NCBI GenBank assembly: GCA_963800415.1
Contig: CAWDBS010000043.1
Span: 111,290 to 175,289 of the forward strand
Origin: Palsa-504 sp963800415
Lineage (GTDB): Bacteria > Actinomycetota > Actinomycetes > Streptosporangiales > Streptosporangiaceae
Direction of reading: 5' to 3'
Length of the DNA stretch: 64,000 nt
Below are positions 45,237 to 54,763 of this stretch, piece by piece; the first letter of the stretch is position 1; each line of letters begins with the position of its first letter. The notes beneath the pieces were generated by a model, which ran no database searches, was not told where the DNA came from, and saw nothing but the letters and a program-made list of their open reading frames with translations. The position numbers and the translations under genes were made by a program.

Positions 45237-46885
45237 TCAGCCCAGCGGGCCCGGCGGCTTGTTCGGCCGGAGTTCCTTGAGCAGGTTTCTCTTGTAGATC
45301 AGGATTACCCGGCCCGCCACCTGATGGGTCGCGGCGGCCGGCCGAAGCACCGCTCGAATTGGAAGGGAAAGTAGTCACCGCCCTTGTTGCCGATCACGAA
45401 CGTCGCGTCGTGCTGGGATGGGTCGTACCAGGAGGACTTCTCCTCCCAGACATAGGGGGCGACATAGGGGGGGACCTTATTGCGGGCCTTGATCACGACC
45501 GCGCGAACCTGAACCTGGTCGCTCGACTGCACGGTGACGGCTGAGGCATCCCAGTACCCGGCGATACCGTACGTGAGACCGTGCGCCTTGAGCCACGCGG
45601 CGACGGACGCTGCGGGCAATACCGCCGGGGGCACGGTGGCCGCCGCGGTCAACGGCAGCAGCGCGGCAAGGGCGGCCCCGGCGATCGCCATGCGTGCCCG
45701 CCACGCTCCGGCGATGCGCGCGGGCACGCAGGCCCGCGCCGCGAGCACCGCGCCGAACGGCAGCACCGCGGCGATCTCGTACGGGTTGGTGCGTATAGGA
45801 ATCGTGGAGATCACGTACGCCCCGACGTTGATTACGATCCCGATGCACAGCAGCTGCTCGGACCGGCTCGCGGTGCGCCAGGTCCAGACGACCCTCACGA
45901 GGCCGTACGCGGCGGCGAGCAGGCAGATCAGCCCGAAGGCGGTTCCGACGCCGCCCAGGACGGCCGAATGGCCGGTGATGTCCCCGAACAGGTTGCGGAT
46001 GGCCACCAGGGTGAGCGCCGCGTGATGTCGCCAATCCGCCATGGGCGAGATCCTGGCTCGCGGAGCGACCATCGCGAAGCCGCCCAAGTGCTTCATTACC
46101 GCGCGGATCAGGGACGTCAACGGGAGGGACGCGGCGGCGGCCAGTAGGATCGCTGTGTCGGCTGTGAGGATCTTTCTGGCGGCCAGCACGCGATAGGCGC
46201 ACACCAGCAGGATCGCCGGTACGGCGACGTAGCGGACGGTGGCGTCGCCGATCTGGCCGGCGCACAGGATCACGCAGAGCAGCGGCGACGTGAAACGCCG
46301 GCCTGGGGCCCGGTCGATCAGCAGGAACGAGGCCAGCATGATCGCTGCCGTCCCAGTGTGGTCGGGCTCCGACAGCAAGAGCGACACACCTGAACTGTTA
46401 GGGAGCGGCACTGCCAGCACCGCGATCACGGCTGCGCAGCGGGCTGCCCTGGACAGGCCCCGGCTGTCCGCCATGGCCAGGCCCGCGGCGAAGGCCGCGA
46501 CGATCAGGTAAGTGAGCGCGGAGACCACATGGGTAGTCACTGCATGCAGCCCGAGCAGTGCCTCGCTGATAACGTACAGCGGCAGTTCGAGGGTGTAATA
46601 CGTCGCGTCGCCGATGATCCAACCGTGCAGGAGGGGATTGCCGTGGAGCATGTCCCAGCCCTGCAGCGCGTTGTTCGCCCCGTCGGAGTTCATCCAATGA
46701 CTGAGCGATATCCGCAGGAAGTAGGCAAACAGCGCGATACCGCCGCCGATCCCTGCCACGGCAGGCAACCAGCGCGTTCCGGGAACTTCCTGGCCGGCGG
46801 GCCGCACAGGCTGGCGTAGCTTCGACACCGTTCCTCGCGCGCCTGCCAGGTCAGCCCCACCCGAATCCGGCTCCTCGGCATGCAT
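45237..46885 (-). CDS. Polytopic membrane protein, putative GT-C glycosyltransferase (NSD/LHG family), copy 2
   Basis: About 550 residues, closest to the 26171-27889 protein: MNSDGANNALQGWDMLHGNP, LLHGWIIGDATYYTLELPLY and DRAPGRRFTSPLLCVILCAG. As written the frame stops at 45305, but a one-base loss near 45345 explains this; the next frame continues CFGRPAATHQVAGRVILIYK and KRNLLKEL to a stop at 45237. ATG 46885 lies 6 bp after TATGGT (complement of 46892-46897), the same leaderless promoter as copy 1 (CCAGGT-ATG). Confidence 0.75.
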
Positions 46886-47064
46886 ACCTGGACCATACAG
46901 GGAGCTCGACGTGAAAAATCTCGAAGCTTGCCGTCCGCTCTGGCTGCCGGTTACCAGTTGTCTCCAGCTTCAGTCACGGCCGACCAGCCGGGGTCAGCGG
47001 GGGAAGATAGTTCCGCTCATGAAGCGCGAGCTGCCGACAGAGTCAGCCGGCAACGGCTGCCTGG

Positions 47065-47230
47065 CATGACAGTCCGGCCAATCGCTAGCCGCGCTTGGCT
47101 ACTAGCCGCGCTTGGCTACTGGGCGCTGGCCCGGGCCCGGAGCCGCCGCAAGATCGCAGAGCTGGAGGAGGCGCTGGGGAGTGCTGCACTGCCCCGCCGC
47201 AGATCAGATAACGGCCGCCATGACCGGTAA
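47065..47230 (+). CDS. Possible small membrane protein
   Basis: A 54-codon frame MTVRPIASRAWLLAALGYWA followed by RARSRRKIAELEEALG, with one hydrophobic helix then a charged coil. It contains a 17-bp tandem direct repeat (TAGCCGCGCTTGGCTAC, near 47094-47125). No ribosome site is clear. The rest of the 46886-47233 gap appears empty. Confidence 0.35.
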
Positions 47231-47233
47231 GTG

Positions 47234-47950
47234 TCAAGCTATTTCAGGTACGCGTGCCACCGCGAACACGGATTGGCCGAAGGGCGGGCGTACCACACGT
47301 TCGGCCGCGCGCGTGACCGGTAGAATGAGCCGGTCGTAAAGCTTGACCATCGGCCCTTCCTTAGGAGTCAGCCGGAACACGCTGGTGGCCATGTAGTACC
47401 CGATGAGGCCGAGCGCATTGGCGTAGTGCAGGCGCTCGATTGTTAGCCCGGCCTCGGTCAGCGCCGCCCGCATGCTCTTCTTCGTGTACCGCCTCACGTG
47501 TCCGGTCGCGATGTCCACCGGGCTCATGGCGAACGGAAAAGCCGGCGCGATCAGGACGATCCGGCCACCGGGCCGTACCAGCCGCGCCATGCTCCGTAGC
47601 GCCCCAACGTGGTCCTCGATGTGTTCGAGCACGTTGTACGACACCGTACCCGAGTACGTGTTCACCTCGTCTGTGGGCAGCAGCATCTGCCGGATATTCA
47701 CCTGGCCGTGACCGTCGAGTCGCTCCTTGAGCGCGACCAGACGGTCGGGATCGGCTTCCGTCGCGGTGAAGCGCCTGAAGTGCGGGGCCCACTCCAGAGC
47801 GTAGTCGCCGAGACCGCTGCCGATCTCGATCGGGTCATCACCTAGGAACGGCATGGCCAGTTCTACGAACCAGCGGCGGTGGTTCACGGCCGTCGCGAGA
47901 CCCTCGAGGACCTCGGACTGCACGCGCTGATCTCCGTTGATTCGCGTCAT
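47234..47950 (-). CDS. Class I SAM-dependent methyltransferase
   Basis: A 238-residue methyltransferase: PIEIGSGLGDYALEWAPHFR (SAM motif I), TEADPDRLVALKERL, YNVLEHIEDHVGALRSMARL and RPGGRIVLIAPAFPFAMSPV. The HIEDH/RYTKKSMRAALTEAGL pattern is frequent near cell-wall glycan genes. GGAG stands 7 bp before ATG 47950; a longer frame to 48007 lacks support. Substrate unknown. Confidence 0.85.
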   Translation of the reverse strand: MTRINGDQRVQSEVLEGLATAVNHRRWFVELAMPFLGDDPIEIGSGLGDYALEWAPHFRRFTATEADPDRLVALKERLDGHGQVNIRQMLLPTDEVNTYSGTVSYNVLEHIEDHVGALRSMARLVRPGGRIVLIAPAFPFAMSPVDIATGHVRRYTKKSMRAALTEAGLTIERLHYANALGLIGYYMATSVFRLTPKEGPMVKLYDRLILPVTRAAERVVRPPFGQSVFAVARVPEIA

Positions 47951-48084
47951 CGGCAACTCCAAAAGTAAGCGGGTGTACTGCCATTGGATGACGGAACATC
48001 TTGACACGGGCTGGTACTTGGCGAATTCGAGGGAACCTTGACGGTCAACTCGTGCAAGGGTCCGTACCCGGTAGGCTTGCCTGA

Positions 48085-49851
48085 GTGTCCACGTCGAGTC
48101 CTGTCGAGGCCGTCAACCAGCAGATCGCGCCGGAGCGTTCTGCGGCCCGGCTCATGTCTCGATGGGCCGATCCTGCCGCCGTGGTGTTGTACCTCGTGCT
48201 CGCCTTCTGGGTCACGTACAGATTGTGGCGTAACACCGGCGCGCTCGCCCTGGTAAACAATGATTCCGACGTTCACTTCTTCGAGTGGGCCCTGATCCAC
48301 GCGACCCGGATTTTCACGCACGGCGAGAACCCGTTCTTCACCCCCCAGATGAACGCGCCAGACGGCGTGAACCTGATGGCCAACACCGGGTTGCTTGGCC
48401 TGACCGTGCCGCTGGTACCGGTGACCCTCCTGTTCGGGCCCGTCGTTGTGTTCACGGCCATGCTAACCGGCGGGCTGACCGCGACCGCGTGGGCCTGGTA
48501 CCACGTGCTCTCCCGCCACATCGTCGACTTCTGGCCGGCGGCCGTCGTCGGCGGGCTCTTCGCCGGCTTCGCACCCGGCATGATCAACCACGTGAATGGC
48601 CACCCGAATCTGGTCAGCCAGTTCCTGATCCCGTTCATCGTCTGGCGGGCCATCTCGCTGCATACCGCACGCGACGGCGTGGTGCTTGGGTTGCTGGTCG
48701 CCTGGCAGGCGTTCCTCAACGAGGAGCTGCTGTTCATGACCGGATTGGCTGCCGCGGTCTTCGTGGCGGCGTATGCGATCTTCCGGCCCGCCGAGGTGCG
48801 GGCGCGGGTACGACCGTTCCTGGCCGGGCTGTGGTCGGCCCTGCTCACGGCCGGCGTGCTTCTCGCGTACCCGCTGTGGTTCCAGTTCTTCGGTCCGCAG
48901 AGCTACCGGGGCCTGCCCGACTTCGTGCTCGGGTACGGCACCGACCTGCGGGCCTTCGCGTCGTTCTCTCACTTGTCGCTGGTACGGCACGGAGCCTCGG
49001 ACAGCACCTACGCCCCGCTGCCGGAGGAGAACACGTTCTTCGGCGCCCCACTGCTCATCACCGTCGGGGTGATCGTAGTCTGGCTGTGGCGGCGAGTGGC
49101 GGTACGGGCGCTGACCGTCGTTGTGCTCGTCTTCTTCCTGCTGTCGCTGGGCAGGACCGTCGTGGTCGGTGGCCGTACCGTGCTCCACCAAGGCCCGATG
49201 AGCCTGCTCAAGCTGCCGCTGTTTAACAGCGTCGTACCTACCCGGTTCGGCCTAGCGCTGATCCCGGTCGTCGCGATCCTGCTCGCGTTCTCGGTCCGCG
49301 CTGCGGCGACTACATCCGATGTCCGGCTCCGGTACGGCTGGATGCTGGTGCTGGTCGCGGCCCTGCTGCCGATCGCGCCCACGCCGGTGCTGGCACAGCG
49401 CGCCGTACCGGTACCCGCGTTCTTCACGAGCGGGCAGTGGCGCCAGTACGTGCACGATGACCAGTCGGTTCTCTCAGGGGACGCCAGCATCTGGCGCGGT
49501 TCGCTCACGGCGATGGACTGGGACGACGCGACCGGGCAGGGGTACCGGATGGTCCGTGGGTACTTCCTCGGCCCGGACGAGCAGGGCAACGGAGTCTATG
49601 GCGCTTCGAGCCGCCCGACCGTCGACCTACTCACGACCATCAAGCACGATGGCGTGTACCCCCAGATCACCAATGCGCAGCGGGCCGCCTTCCGGGTGGA
49701 CCTGCGGTACTGGCATACCGCGATCGTTGTGCTCAGCCCGGACGCCCCGCACCATGACGAACTGCGGTACGCCCTCAACCAGCTGACGGGGCAGTCGGCG
49801 CGGCAGGTTCCGGGAGCGCTCCTTTGGGACGTCCGGGCGCTTTCCGGCTAA
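48085..49851 (+). CDS. Large polytopic membrane protein (GT-C-like)
   Basis: A 588-residue protein with about 11 predicted helices. After helix 1 comes NNDSDVHFFEWALIHATRIF, an Asp-containing first outer loop as in GT-C transferases, then NPFFTPQMNAPDGVNLMANT. The C-terminal 140 residues are soluble (YVHDDQSVLSGDASIWRGSL onward). Family not named with confidence. GTG 48085 stands 7 bp after TAGGCT (48072-48077), so the transcript is probably leaderless. It is divergent from the methyltransferase. Confidence 0.7.
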   Translation: MSTSSPVEAVNQQIAPERSAARLMSRWADPAAVVLYLVLAFWVTYRLWRNTGALALVNNDSDVHFFEWALIHATRIFTHGENPFFTPQMNAPDGVNLMANTGLLGLTVPLVPVTLLFGPVVVFTAMLTGGLTATAWAWYHVLSRHIVDFWPAAVVGGLFAGFAPGMINHVNGHPNLVSQFLIPFIVWRAISLHTARDGVVLGLLVAWQAFLNEELLFMTGLAAAVFVAAYAIFRPAEVRARVRPFLAGLWSALLTAGVLLAYPLWFQFFGPQSYRGLPDFVLGYGTDLRAFASFSHLSLVRHGASDSTYAPLPEENTFFGAPLLITVGVIVVWLWRRVAVRALTVVVLVFFLLSLGRTVVVGGRTVLHQGPMSLLKLPLFNSVVPTRFGLALIPVVAILLAFSVRAAATTSDVRLRYGWMLVLVAALLPIAPTPVLAQRAVPVPAFFTSGQWRQYVHDDQSVLSGDASIWRGSLTAMDWDDATGQGYRMVRGYFLGPDEQGNGVYGASSRPTVDLLTTIKHDGVYPQITNAQRAAFRVDLRYWHTAIVVLSPDAPHHDELRYALNQLTGQSARQVPGALLWDVRALSG

Positions 49852-50342
49852 AAGGTTCCATCCACCTGGGCCGACGCGTCCGCAGCCCGACCCGAGCCCA
49901 GCCGCGGCCCCGGCCGTGAGACCGGAGAGGCGGCGCCCCGGTCTACGGCGTCCCGACCCCCAGATCGGCGAGATCAACCGCCGATTCCCCTGACGTCCGT
50001 GATCGCAAGCGCCGCCAACGCGAAGAACTGCGGAGCGCCTGCGCGGCCTCAAAGCAGATGCGGCCGCAGCCAAGCGGCGCTGAAGAAGGCACGGGAGGAC
50101 GGCGGCGACCGACATCACGGCGACCGTTGACACGACGGCCAGGCCGACACGTTTCGCGGCTCGCCAGGTGCGGTCCGCCATTGGCCGCCGGGTCCGGGGC
50201 GACACGGGGCGCTGGATGCCGGTTTCCGTGGCCATCACTATTGCCGGATATGACGGCAGGCTCCGGGCGGAAACGCCGGGATCAGTCCTTAGGGCCGGTG
50301 GCCGCGATGCTGACGCCGAGCCCGATAATCACCAGGCTTGGT
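49852..50342. other. Gene-poor gap
   Basis: About 490 bp without a convincing gene. On the minus strand 50046-50238 opens with MATETGIQRPVSPRTRRPMA and one hydrophobic helix (VGLAVVSTVAVMSVAAVL), with high GC3; it may be the 5' end of a deleted membrane-protein gene. No RNA gene or repeat was found besides the duplication at its right edge. Confidence 0.3.
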
Positions 50343-50389
50343 GGCCCACTGGGCGATGATCATCTCAGGCGGCCCACTGGGCGATGATC
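50343..50389. repeat. 28-bp tandem duplication at a gene end
   Basis: GGCCCACTGGGCGATGATC occurs at 50343-50361 and 50371-50389. The right copy is the last codons of the minus-strand gene ending at 50365; the left copy lies beyond its stop. Confidence 0.7.
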
Positions 50390-51600
50390 GAGAGGTAGAG
50401 GCCGAACCAGGTCGATGCGGCGGTGAGCACGACGAGGAGGGGAACCAGGACCGAAGTCCGCAGCGGAGCCAGCAGCCGCGCCATCGGGAGGGCGAGCAGG
50501 AAGGCGGCAAGCATGAAGCGCGGCTTCGAGCTTATCCAGTTGGCGCTGGTAGTAAAGGCCATCAAGGCAACCACGACCGTGTAGGCGTGCAGGTAGACGG
50601 GGACGCGTTCGGTCAGGCTCCATGCCGTGAGCCCCAGGGCCGCCAGGATCGCCAGTATGACCAGCACAGTGACCGCCGAGGGCGCGTCCAGGAATGTGTG
50701 TCTGATAACCCGCGTCGTGCCGATTCCCCAGTCGAACGACATGTGGAAGGCGTGCTTCTCGATCCAGAACCACCCGTCGAGCCTGTGTGTCGCCAGGGCC
50801 ACGTATGCCCAGTAGCCGAGGAGCCCCAGCGGCGCCAGCAGCAGTGCGGCGACGGGACGCCACCACAGGGCGATCCGCTGGCGCGTCCGCGCTGCCTGGA
50901 TCAGGGCGGTCAGCGCCGCCACCGCGACCGCCGTGATAAGAGCCAGGGCGGTGCTTCGCACGGTCCCGGCCAGGACGACCAGGGCCCCCGCAGTCAGCCA
51001 CCGCCGATTAAGGAGCGCGACCAGCGTCCATACGGCCAGGGCGCAGAACAGCGCTTCGGCATACGCTCTGGACAAGACGGTCGAGCCGGGCGCCACTGCC
51101 CAGATCGCCACCATGAGCAGGCTGATGCGAGGGTCAGCGGTCAGCTTGAGGCCCAGCGCGACCAGACCCCACGCCGCGGCCATCCCGGCCAGGACGGTTA
51201 CGGCAAAGCCCGCCAGCGCGATGCTGACTCCGGGGAGCCAGGCGACGGAGTCTATGGCTGCCGGGTAGCCCGGGAACATGGAGAACACGGCGGCGTGGGC
51301 CAGCTGACCGGGTCGATACTGATAGCCGTGAGCGGCAATGGCCCGGTAGTAACCGCCGTCACCCCCGGTTATCCATTGTGTTAGCGACGAGCCTCGCTGC
51401 CGGAATTTACCGTGCCGCAACAGGAACACGGTCATTAGCAGGCCGAGCAGGCGGATGCCCACGTAGATTATGGCTCCGACCGCGGGCAGCGGGAATCGCG
51501 CAGGCTTCGGAATGGACCACCGCCTAGCGGTGGAATCCCGGTCCAGCCGCCCTCTTGCCGCGACATCGTCGGTGTCTGAAGTTATTCCAAAGGGTGACAT
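50365..51600 (-). CDS. PIG-V-like mannosyltransferase family membrane protein
   Basis: A 411-residue protein with about 9-10 helices. GGDGGYYRAIAAHGYQYRPG in the first outer loop is the Asp-Gly-X-Tyr motif of PIG-V/GPI mannosyltransferase-II-like GT-C enzymes, followed by FSMFPGYPAAI, also typical. ATG 51600 starts MSPFGITSD; the frame is open further 5' but without support. Probably adds a sugar, possibly mannose, from a polyprenyl donor. Its substrate is not deducible. Confidence 0.78.
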   Translation of the reverse strand: MSPFGITSDTDDVAARGRLDRDSTARRWSIPKPARFPLPAVGAIIYVGIRLLGLLMTVFLLRHGKFRQRGSSLTQWITGGDGGYYRAIAAHGYQYRPGQLAHAAVFSMFPGYPAAIDSVAWLPGVSIALAGFAVTVLAGMAAAWGLVALGLKLTADPRISLLMVAIWAVAPGSTVLSRAYAEALFCALAVWTLVALLNRRWLTAGALVVLAGTVRSTALALITAVAVAALTALIQAARTRQRIALWWRPVAALLLAPLGLLGYWAYVALATHRLDGWFWIEKHAFHMSFDWGIGTTRVIRHTFLDAPSAVTVLVILAILAALGLTAWSLTERVPVYLHAYTVVVALMAFTTSANWISSKPRFMLAAFLLALPMARLLAPLRTSVLVPLLVVLTAASTWFGLYLSIIAQWAA

Positions 51601-51962
51601 TCGTTGTCCAAGCCCTGGTTGATCAGGATGTCCCGATGCGTGACCCGCGCTTTCTAAACCCGTGGCGGCGGGTTTGGTTGCCGGTGACGCATTACCGATG
51701 GTAACAGCGCTCCGGGGGTCCCACCGGGGTAGTGGCCACAGGTCCCGTCGCGTGCAGACGTTGGCACCTGAACTCCCGGCCGGCCAGCTCCGGCCGGCCC
51801 AGCACCGCCACCGCGGCGGTGACATGGGTGGAATCGGTGCGCTGCTGCCGCCCGCCTCCGGCTGTACACTCTCGCCGCTGCCGTGGTTGCCCTCCTCTGC
51901 GGGCTGGCACCCTTGGAGGCCGCCGAACCGGATCAGGTAGGACAGGCCGCGTGCACGGACCG
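51601..51962. other. Gap between two minus-strand membrane genes
   Basis: No gene seen. It contains a short hairpin AAACCCG/CGGGTTT (51656-51662 and 51669-51675) and GC-rich dyads near 51778-51800. The hairpin could end transcription from the gene at 51963-53285. Confidence 0.4.
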
Positions 51963-53285
51963 TCACGACAGGGTAATCCTGCGCTGCGTGACCACGATCA
52001 GGGCGGGCAGCGTGAACGCCGCGAGCGAGGGGAGCAGCCACCGGCCCAGGCTCCGCCGGGGAGTGCCCAGCAGGATGATCACGGCCAGCAGGTACACCTC
52101 GATGAAGGACCGCATGTCGGCGTCCAGGCTGTTCCAGGTGCTCGGCGTGACGACGCAGATCTCGATCAGGTAGAGGATGAACGCCAGCCGTTCGTGCACC
52201 GGCGCGTTCGTGGACCGCAGGCAGAGCAGCGCCGCCACCGAGAAGCAGGCGAGGATGGCCAGCTCGAGGAACCACAGGTCATACTGCTCGAACTGGTGCA
52301 GGTGGACGTGGGCGAGGTTGTGCCTGAACGCCTGGAGCGGGGCGATGAACGGCGCGCCTGCGTTCCGGCCGCTGTCGGCGAGCAGCGGGACGCTCCCGGT
52401 CGCGGCCTTCACCACGACCTCCCAGGCCGCGAAGGCCACGGCCGGGATCGTCCAGGCCAGGTCATCGCGGCCGGGCCGCGTCCGGCCCCGCAGGATGCCG
52501 ATCACCCGCACGATGGCGATGGCGGCCACGGCGACCATGACCGTTTCCCTGGTCAGCGCCCCGTAGGCGAGCAGCGCGGCGGCCAGCACCGGGCGGCGTC
52601 CCCGCACCGCGAGCAGCCCGGCCAGCAGGCAGACGGCGGCGAGCGGCTCGGCGGTGTCCCGGGACAGGCTGGTGATGAGGCCGAAGTACCCCGGCATCAG
52701 CAGCCCGGCCAGCGCGTGCCGCCCGCCCTCGGCGGCGAACAGGGCGCCCAGATAGCCCAGCGCCCCGATGGCGGCGATGTTGACCGCGACCAGCATGACC
52801 GGGACACCGAAGTGCTGGCCAGCTGAGACCAGCCAGGTGAGCGCGGGATAGCCGACCCGCATGTACCGGTAGGGCCGGTCCATGGTGATGCCGTACGCGG
52901 TCCGGTGGAAGTTGAGCGGATTGAGTGCCAGCCGGTAGAAGAACTGCCCGTCGTAGCCGTAGGTCTTGGCCACCGGCATGCCGTGCGGCAGCTGGGAGGG
53001 TGTGGCGAAATGCCGGCCGACCAGGATGAACCTGCTGATGCGGCCGTGTGCCCAGGTCTGCCGCCGGGCCAGGGTGAAGGCGACCGCGGCGAGCGTGGCG
53101 ATCAGCGCGGCCACGGCGGGACGGTTCGTCCTGGACGCTAGCGAGCCAGACGGCGGTTCGCTGGCCCCGTTGAACGCGTCGCGGCCGGCCGGGCGAGCAT
53201 CGGCCTGGCCGGCGGATCCCGGGCCGTCCGGCATGACCGACTCCGCGGCCCTCGCGCGGGCCGCCGGGCGTTCCTGACCAGGCAT
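51963..53285 (-). CDS. Polytopic membrane protein with GYDGQF motif, copy 1
   Basis: A 440-residue protein with a roughly 55-residue polar head, then about 9 helices. The first outer loop carries TYGYDGQFFYRLALNP and GITMDRPYRYMRVGYPALTW; LSRDTAEPLAAVCLLAGLLA and ALTRETVMVAVAAIAI follow. The Asp of GYDGQ is in the position of the catalytic Asp of GT-C enzymes. The 59479-60726 protein is a clear paralogue. GAGGAA stands 7 bp before ATG 53285. Probable integral-membrane sugar transferase. Confidence 0.72.
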   Translation of the reverse strand: MPGQERPAARARAAESVMPDGPGSAGQADARPAGRDAFNGASEPPSGSLASRTNRPAVAALIATLAAVAFTLARRQTWAHGRISRFILVGRHFATPSQLPHGMPVAKTYGYDGQFFYRLALNPLNFHRTAYGITMDRPYRYMRVGYPALTWLVSAGQHFGVPVMLVAVNIAAIGALGYLGALFAAEGGRHALAGLLMPGYFGLITSLSRDTAEPLAAVCLLAGLLAVRGRRPVLAAALLAYGALTRETVMVAVAAIAIVRVIGILRGRTRPGRDDLAWTIPAVAFAAWEVVVKAATGSVPLLADSGRNAGAPFIAPLQAFRHNLAHVHLHQFEQYDLWFLELAILACFSVAALLCLRSTNAPVHERLAFILYLIEICVVTPSTWNSLDADMRSFIEVYLLAVIILLGTPRRSLGRWLLPSLAAFTLPALIVVTQRRITLS

Positions 53286-53507
53286 GCTGCATTCCTCACG
53301 AAAGGCGGCCCAGCGTGAACACCGCCGTCTTGAAATCGCGTCGCGAGCTTACCGCACGTGCGGGTCTGTGTGCCGGAGAAGGGCCGCTGGCGACGATAGC
53401 GGCCGCGGCGGGAGAGGCCGCAGGGCCCGCCCCGGCGCGCCGCTGAATGAGCTGCATATGGCGGTAAGGTAAACCGCCAGACACGTGACGGAGGGGCCTT
53501 ATACGGT

Positions 53508-53528
53508 GCCTCCGAGGCCCCCGGAGGC
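53508..53528 (+). promoter_or_regulatory. Hairpin in the leader of the sugar dehydrogenase gene
   Basis: GCCTCCG (53508-53514) pairs with CGGAGGC (53522-53528), ending 13 bp before the GGAGG ribosome site. A -10-like TATACG lies just upstream. Another dyad (GGCGGT...ACCGCC) is near 53460-53478. The remaining 53286-53540 shows no gene. Confidence 0.35.
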
Positions 53529-53554
53529 CTGGACATCGGCTGGAGGTGTACACG

Positions 53555-54763
53555 GTGACGAAATTGCCTGACCAGCCCGACCGGGATGTGGTCATCATCG
53601 GGGGCTGCGGGCATGTGGGCCTGCCGCTCGCCCTCGCGTTCGCCGACCAGGGTGCCCGGGTGGCCATCTACGACGTGAGCGAGACCGCGGTCGCCACCGT
53701 GAACTCGGGCCGGATGCCGTTCGCCGAGCCAGGCGCGGAAGAGGTGCTGCACCGGGTGCTCGGCGCCGGACTGCTCGAGGCCTCGGTCGACCCCGCGGTC
53801 GTGGCCACGGCGGAGCACGTGGTGGTGGTCATCGGCACGCCGGTCGACGAGCACCTGAACCCGGACCAGACGGCGATCCCCAAGGCGCTCGGCGGGTGCG
53901 CGGGCTACCTGCGCGACGGCCAGCTGCTCATCTTGCGCAGCACCGTGTTCCCCGGGGTGACGGCGCTGGTGGAGAAGATGGTGGCCGGGCTTGGACTGGA
54001 GATAGAGGTCGCGTTCTGCCCGGAGCGGATCGCCGAGGGTCAGGCGATGACCGAGCTGTTCGAGCTGCCGCAGATCGTCTCCGCCCGCACGGCGCCGGGG
54101 ACGGCGCGGGCGTCCCGGCTGTTCGGCAGGCTGACCAGCAAGCTCGTGGTGATGTCACCCGAGGAGGCGGAGCTGGCCAAGCTGTTCACCAACGTCTGGC
54201 GCTACATCAAGTTCGCCACCGCGAACCAGCTCTACATGATGGCCAACGAGCGGGGCCTGGACTTCGAGCGGATCCGGCTGGGGCTGGCCGAGGAGTACCC
54301 GCGTGCCGCCGACATGCCGGCCGCGGGTTTCGCCGCCGGGCCGTGCCTATTCAAGGACACCGTGCAGCTCGCGGCCTTTAACCAGAACAACTTCCCGCTC
54401 GGGCACGCGGCGATGGCCGTCAACGAGGGCCTGCCGCTGTACGTGGTGCACCGGCTGGAGCAGCGGTTCGACCTGGCCTCGATGACCGTGGGGATCCTGG
54501 GGATGGCGTTCAAGGCCGGTTCCGACGACATCAGGTCAAGCCTGTCGTACAAGCTCAAGCGGATCCTGGAGTTCAAGGCCGGGGCGGTCCTGTGCACCGA
54601 CCCCTATGTGACCGTCGATCCCGGCCTGCTGCCCCTGGACGAGGTGATCGCCCGGTCGGACCTGCTCGTGGTCGGGGCGCCGCACCCGGATTACCAGGGG
54701 CTGGTCACGGACAAGCCGGCCGCCGACATCTGGGACATCCTCGGGCATGGTGTCAAGATATGA
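53555..54763 (+). CDS. Nucleotide-sugar (UDP-sugar) dehydrogenase
   Basis: A 402-residue UDP-glucose/UDP-ManNAc dehydrogenase family member: VVIIGGCGHVGLPLALAFAD (NAD motif), VIGTPVDEHLNPD, LRSTVFPGVT, FCPERIAEGQAM and ELAKLFTNVWRYIKFATANQ. The catalytic Cys motif reads GPCLFKDT, with Phe where most have Pro (GPCLPKD). GGAGG at 53542-53546 is 8 bp from GTG 53555, chosen over GTG 53546 which overlaps the ribosome site. Product is probably a UDP-uronic acid for the glycan locus. Confidence 0.87.
   Translation: MTKLPDQPDRDVVIIGGCGHVGLPLALAFADQGARVAIYDVSETAVATVNSGRMPFAEPGAEEVLHRVLGAGLLEASVDPAVVATAEHVVVVIGTPVDEHLNPDQTAIPKALGGCAGYLRDGQLLILRSTVFPGVTALVEKMVAGLGLEIEVAFCPERIAEGQAMTELFELPQIVSARTAPGTARASRLFGRLTSKLVVMSPEEAELAKLFTNVWRYIKFATANQLYMMANERGLDFERIRLGLAEEYPRAADMPAAGFAAGPCLFKDTVQLAAFNQNNFPLGHAAMAVNEGLPLYVVHRLEQRFDLASMTVGILGMAFKAGSDDIRSSLSYKLKRILEFKAGAVLCTDPYVTVDPGLLPLDEVIARSDLLVVGAPHPDYQGLVTDKPAADIWDILGHGVKI

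Noticed and set aside
49627..50238. A 203-codon minus-strand gene
   Set aside because: Most of it is antisense to the end of the 48085-49851 gene; only its first 60 codons might be a real remnant.
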